Assembly: GCA_965221545.1 (NCBI GenBank)
Contig: OZ244901.1
Span: 3,224,001 to 3,288,000, forward strand
Origin: JAJEFO01 sp022819605
GTDB taxonomy: Bacteria > Pseudomonadota > Alphaproteobacteria > Rhodobacterales > Rhodobacteraceae
DNA length: 64,000 nucleotides
Direction: 5' to 3'
This document shows positions 61,354-64,000 of this stretch, in pieces. A program made the translations under genes and the position numbers. The notes below the pieces were generated by a model, which was not told the DNA's origin, ran no database searches, and was given only the letters and a program-made list of their open reading frames with translations. Within the stretch, counting starts at the first letter, position 1. The number at the start of each line of letters is the position of its first letter.

Positions 61354-62697
61354 TCAGGCAACCGCCTCGACATCAGCCACGATCCCATCAACGACTTCCT
61401 TCAGGAGCGCTTCGTCCTCGCATTCCGCCATCACCCGAATGAGCGGCTCGGTTCCAGACTTCCGGATCAGGAGACGACCGGTTCCTGCCAGTCGTTTTTC
61501 AGCATCCGTGATCGCGCCCTTCACGGTCGCTGATTCGAGAGGCTGCGCATTCTCCGAGTATCGAATGTTCTTGAGAAGTTGCGGCACGGGCTCAAACATG
61601 CGGCGAAGTTCGCTTGCCGAACGCCCGGTGCGTTGCATCTCGGCCAGGAATTGAACGCCCGCGAGCAGACCGTCGCCGGTCGTCGCGTAGTCCGTCATGA
61701 CGATGTGCCCCGACTGCTCGCCACCCAGATTGTATCCCCCGGCGCGCATTGTCTCGACCACGTAACGGTCGCCCACGGACGTGCGCAGAAGAGAGATGCC
61801 TCGACCCTCCAGGAACCGTTCCAGCCCGAGATTGGACATCACGGTCGTCACCAAGGTGTTGCCCTGGAGGCGGCCTTCATCGGCCCAGCACGCAGCAAAC
61901 AACGCCATGATCTGGTCGCCATCGGCCACCTCGCCCGCCTCGTCGATGATCACCACTCGGTCTGCATCGCCATCCAGGCAAATCGCGACATCGGCGCCGC
62001 TGGCCGATACGGCCTCTGCAGCCGTGGCGGTGCAGGTCGTTCCGCAGTTCTCGTTGATGTTCTTCCCGTCAGGCGAGGTGCCGATTTCCGTCAGTTCCGC
62101 GCCCAGCCTGCCGAGCAGTTCCGGTGCCACGCGATATGCGGCCCCGTTCCCGCAATCGATCACGACCTTCATGCCTGCAAGGTCCAGATCTCCTGGTAGC
62201 GTGGACTGCAGGCTCTCGACATAGCTGGAAAGCCCGCCATCGATCCGCCGGACACGACCGATGTTGACCGGACTGGCCGGTTGGATTTCGCCCGCCATGA
62301 TCGCCTCGATTGCGGCCTCGGCCTCGTCCGAAAGCTTGAAGCCGTCGGGGCCAAAGAACTTCACGCCGTTGTCTTCATGAGGATTGTGGCTTGCCGAGAT
62401 CATCACTCCCACGTCCGCACCCATGGAGCGAACCAGCAATCCGACCGCAGGCGTCGGCACCGGACCGAGTAGTAGCACGTTCATGCCGGTCGATGTGAAC
62501 CCTGCCGTCAAGGCACTCTCGAACATGTAGCCGGAGAGCCTTGTGTCCTTGCCTATGATGACATGGTGCGTGGCGGAGCCGTCCCGGCGAAAGTAGCGTC
62601 CTGCGGCAGCACCGAGATGCAGGACGGTGTCCGCCGTCATGGGATGCGTGTTGACGCGCCCGCGCGCGCCATCAGTACCAAATAGCTTGCGTATCAT
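61354..62697 (-). CDS. glmM: Phosphoglucosamine mutase
   Basis: GlmM interconverts glucosamine 6-phosphate and glucosamine 1-phosphate for UDP-GlcNAc, and thus for peptidoglycan and the lipid A made by the lpx genes. The 447-residue protein begins MIRKLFGTDGARGRVNTHPM. It has the phosphorylated serine in VGVMISASHNPHEDNG, the Mg site CLDGDADRVVIIDE and the sugar-binding EQSGHIVMTDYATTGDG, then the phosphate-binding loop RKSGTEPLIRVMAE at the C-terminus. Length is standard. folP and ftsH, its frequent upstream partners, are not seen here. Confidence 0.98.
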   Translation of the reverse strand: MIRKLFGTDGARGRVNTHPMTADTVLHLGAAAGRYFRRDGSATHHVIIGKDTRLSGYMFESALTAGFTSTGMNVLLLGPVPTPAVGLLVRSMGADVGVMISASHNPHEDNGVKFFGPDGFKLSDEAEAAIEAIMAGEIQPASPVNIGRVRRIDGGLSSYVESLQSTLPGDLDLAGMKVVIDCGNGAAYRVAPELLGRLGAELTEIGTSPDGKNINENCGTTCTATAAEAVSASGADVAICLDGDADRVVIIDEAGEVADGDQIMALFAACWADEGRLQGNTLVTTVMSNLGLERFLEGRGISLLRTSVGDRYVVETMRAGGYNLGGEQSGHIVMTDYATTGDGLLAGVQFLAEMQRTGRSASELRRMFEPVPQLLKNIRYSENAQPLESATVKGAITDAEKRLAGTGRLLIRKSGTEPLIRVMAECEDEALLKEVVDGIVADVEAVA

Positions 62698-63030
62698 CTG
62701 CCCGATCGGACGCGTTGTTTAGTGCGCTTGTATCATGCCAATGTTGCACTCCGAAACCGCCTTTGCAAATTCAACCCCGAAGTCCCTTATGCGTTGAACA
62801 TGCATGGCTGCCTTAGAACCCGTCGAAGGGCGGAATGATGAGATTCGCCTCAAGTCCCGCAAAGTCGCTCGCTGAACGAGAAGCTCTGGCACCATTGTCC
62901 CGTTTGAACGGCTTCCCAAACGGCCTGGCGCATGACCCGATTATGCAATGGCGCATTTGCGTGGGTGAACTGGTCAGTGGCCAAGAAAGCCTACTGCCTG
63001 CCCAGCCATGGCGGCTTCTGCGTCCGGCGA
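62698..63030. other. Intergenic region upstream of glmM
   Basis: About 330 bases between glmM and the GNAT gene, both leftward. No frame with recognisable domain or ribosome binding site; short frames on either strand appear random. No repeat or RNA gene was recognised. Confidence 0.45.
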
Positions 63031-63717
63031 TCAAAGCACCGGATCCCGGCACACGAGAATGGACGCCGTCAAGTCACCCAGCCTCTGTTTCTGCATTCCG
63101 TTAGCGTCAAAGTTCGAGGGTGCGAGCCAAGCTTCAAACGCCTCCTTGAGCGCTGGCCATTCGCTGTCAATGCACGCGTACCAAGCGGTGTCGCGATTCC
63201 TTCCCTTGACGACCGTCGCCTGCCGAAAGATGCCTTCGTAGGAAAAGCCGAATCGTTCCGCCGCGCGCCGCGAGCCGTGATTCGCCGCATCGCACTTCCA
63301 TTCGAACCTTCGATAGCCCGCCTCGAAAGACCAGCGCATCAGTTGATAGACCGCTTCAGTGGCCTCTCGGGTTCGCTGAAGACGCGGTGCAAACGTAAGC
63401 CATCCCGTCTCGATCGAGCCTGCAGCGGGCTTGATCCGCATCAGGCTGAGAGTGCCTCCAAGCAGACCGTCCTCCATGCGCACAGCATAGTGAAGCGGGT
63501 CAGGCGACGCTCGTGCGGCATCCACCCAAGCAACAAAGCCAGCATGGTCGAACGGACCGTGTGGAAGATACTCCCACATCCTGCCAGCTGCATCCTCGGC
63601 AAATGCTTTCATCAACCCCGCGACATGTTCACGCTCGACCGGTTCCAGCTGGACATATCGTCCTTGAATGGCCGCTCGAGATGGAAGCGACGGAGGTGAC
63701 CAGTCTCTCAGGCTCAT
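63031..63717 (-). CDS. GNAT family N-acetyltransferase (RimJ/RimL-like)
   Basis: A 228-residue acetyltransferase of the Acetyltransf_3 (RimJ/RimL) group. It shows GRYVQLEPVEREHVAGLMKAF, GGTLSLMRIKPAAGSIETGW and the acetyl-CoA region TREATEAVYQLMRWSFEAGYRR, followed by CDAANHGSRRAAERFGFSYEG, with the conserved N-x-x-S-x-x-A-x-E-x-x-GF. The substrate is unknown: ribosomal protein, amino acid or drug are all possible. A short C-terminal extension beyond the GNAT fold (SNFDANGMQKQRLGDL) is not usual. Confidence 0.9.
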   Translation of the reverse strand: MSLRDWSPPSLPSRAAIQGRYVQLEPVEREHVAGLMKAFAEDAAGRMWEYLPHGPFDHAGFVAWVDAARASPDPLHYAVRMEDGLLGGTLSLMRIKPAAGSIETGWLTFAPRLQRTREATEAVYQLMRWSFEAGYRRFEWKCDAANHGSRRAAERFGFSYEGIFRQATVVKGRNRDTAWYACIDSEWPALKEAFEAWLAPSNFDANGMQKQRLGDLTASILVCRDPVL

Positions 63718-63821
63718 GGCGTTTCCTTCCCCAGGTTCCCAATGTCGTGGCGCAAGATGTCACCCGGCCCGGATCGACGGCCACGATCGTGTCCGCCCGA
63801 GTTCGCATCACGACGTGACGA

Positions 63822-64000
63822 TCACTCTTCTGGCGGCAGCGTTCGCAATCGCAATTCACGCAACTGCTCTCGTGTCGGCTCCGTCGGCGCGCCCATCATT
63901 AGATCTTCCGCCCGCTGGTTCATCGGAAAGAGAATGACTTCGCGGATGTTCTCCTCGTCGGCCAGAAGCATGACGATCCGGTCGATCCCCGCAGCGCAAC
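63822..64000 (-). CDS. aspS: Aspartyl-tRNA synthetase, C-terminal end (5' part outside window)
   Basis: The minus strand ending at TGA 63822 encodes GIDRIVMLLADEENIREVIL, then FPMNQRAEDLMMGAPTEPTR and ELRLRTLPPEE. GIDR is class II synthetase motif 3, and the tail is that of bacterial-type AspS in alphaproteobacteria. About 59 codons are in the window. LysS, the other candidate, ends soon after its motif 3 without this tail. Confidence 0.85.
   Translation of the reverse strand, partial: CAAGIDRIVMLLADEENIREVILFPMNQRAEDLMMGAPTEPTREQLRELRLRTLPPEE

Overview
The window looks like the chromosome of an alphaproteobacterium close to the Rhodobacterales (Roseobacter type). This is judged from the style of MnmA, HvrA/H-NS and MBL proteins, from LpxI rather than LpxH in the lipid A operon, and from the density of TRAP, ABC and sugar-acid or amino-acid catabolic genes. 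No phage, plasmid, origin, CRISPR or rRNA is visible. Two tRNA genes (CAU and Asn) are present.

Layout. 1-14 kb is mostly housekeeping: sufE (cut by the window edge), a small lipoprotein, purM-purN-rnd, tRNA-CAU, an H-NS-like protein with a clear terminator, an EnvZ-like kinase, an MBL hydrolase, tRNA-Asn, pobA, mnmA and the operon fabZ-lpxA-lpxI-lpxB. 14-19 kb holds three transporters and debris: a degenerate copy of the start of a dehydratase gene and an IS630 transposase remnant. 19-26 kb is a sugar-acid module: dctPQM TRAP transporter divergent from an IlvD/Edd dehydratase, an RraA/aldolase-like protein and an FAH-family protein. 26-29.3 kb is a reduced sulfur-oxidation locus (soxX fragment, soxY, soxZ, soxE, soxF) lying directly behind clpP-clpX. 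31.7-40.2 kb has a D-lactate/glycolate-type FAD oxidase and a GntR-controlled five-gene ABC importer with an Asp/Glu/hydantoin racemase, followed by a response-regulator remnant. 40-57.5 kb is an accessory catabolic region: CMD protein, sulfotransferase-like protein, maleate-isomerase-like protein, GFA protein, CntA/GbcA-type Rieske oxygenase, zinc-type dehydrogenase, two enolase-superfamily enzymes, a D-amino-acid-oxidase-like flavoprotein, a class III aminotransferase, an ECF sigma/von Willebrand pair, and a DUF3726/unknown/M19 dipeptidase cassette. 58-64 kb returns to an alanine/Na+ symporter, ygfZ, a glycosyltransferase, glmM, a GNAT enzyme and the end of aspS.

The theme of the window is recombination scars. 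The region 47.8-50.0 kb shows that a tandem [enolase-superfamily gene + aminotransferase] unit was duplicated and then partly deleted, with one junction readable at a six-base GATCCC match and an oxidase gene sitting inside the broken second copy. The sox locus keeps the classical X-Y-Z...E-F order with A-B-C-D missing and soxX cut off next to clpX. Further remnants (dehydratase 5' end, two IS630-like pieces, an OmpR-type DNA-binding domain, possibly a NUDIX gene) lie in gaps between genes.

The best candidates for undescribed biology are the 40-57 kb catabolic region, which I infer handles an N-methylated or hydroxylated amino acid (substrate unproven), the DUF3726/559-residue protein/M19-like cassette, and the SoxYZ-SoxEF set without SoxAXBCD.
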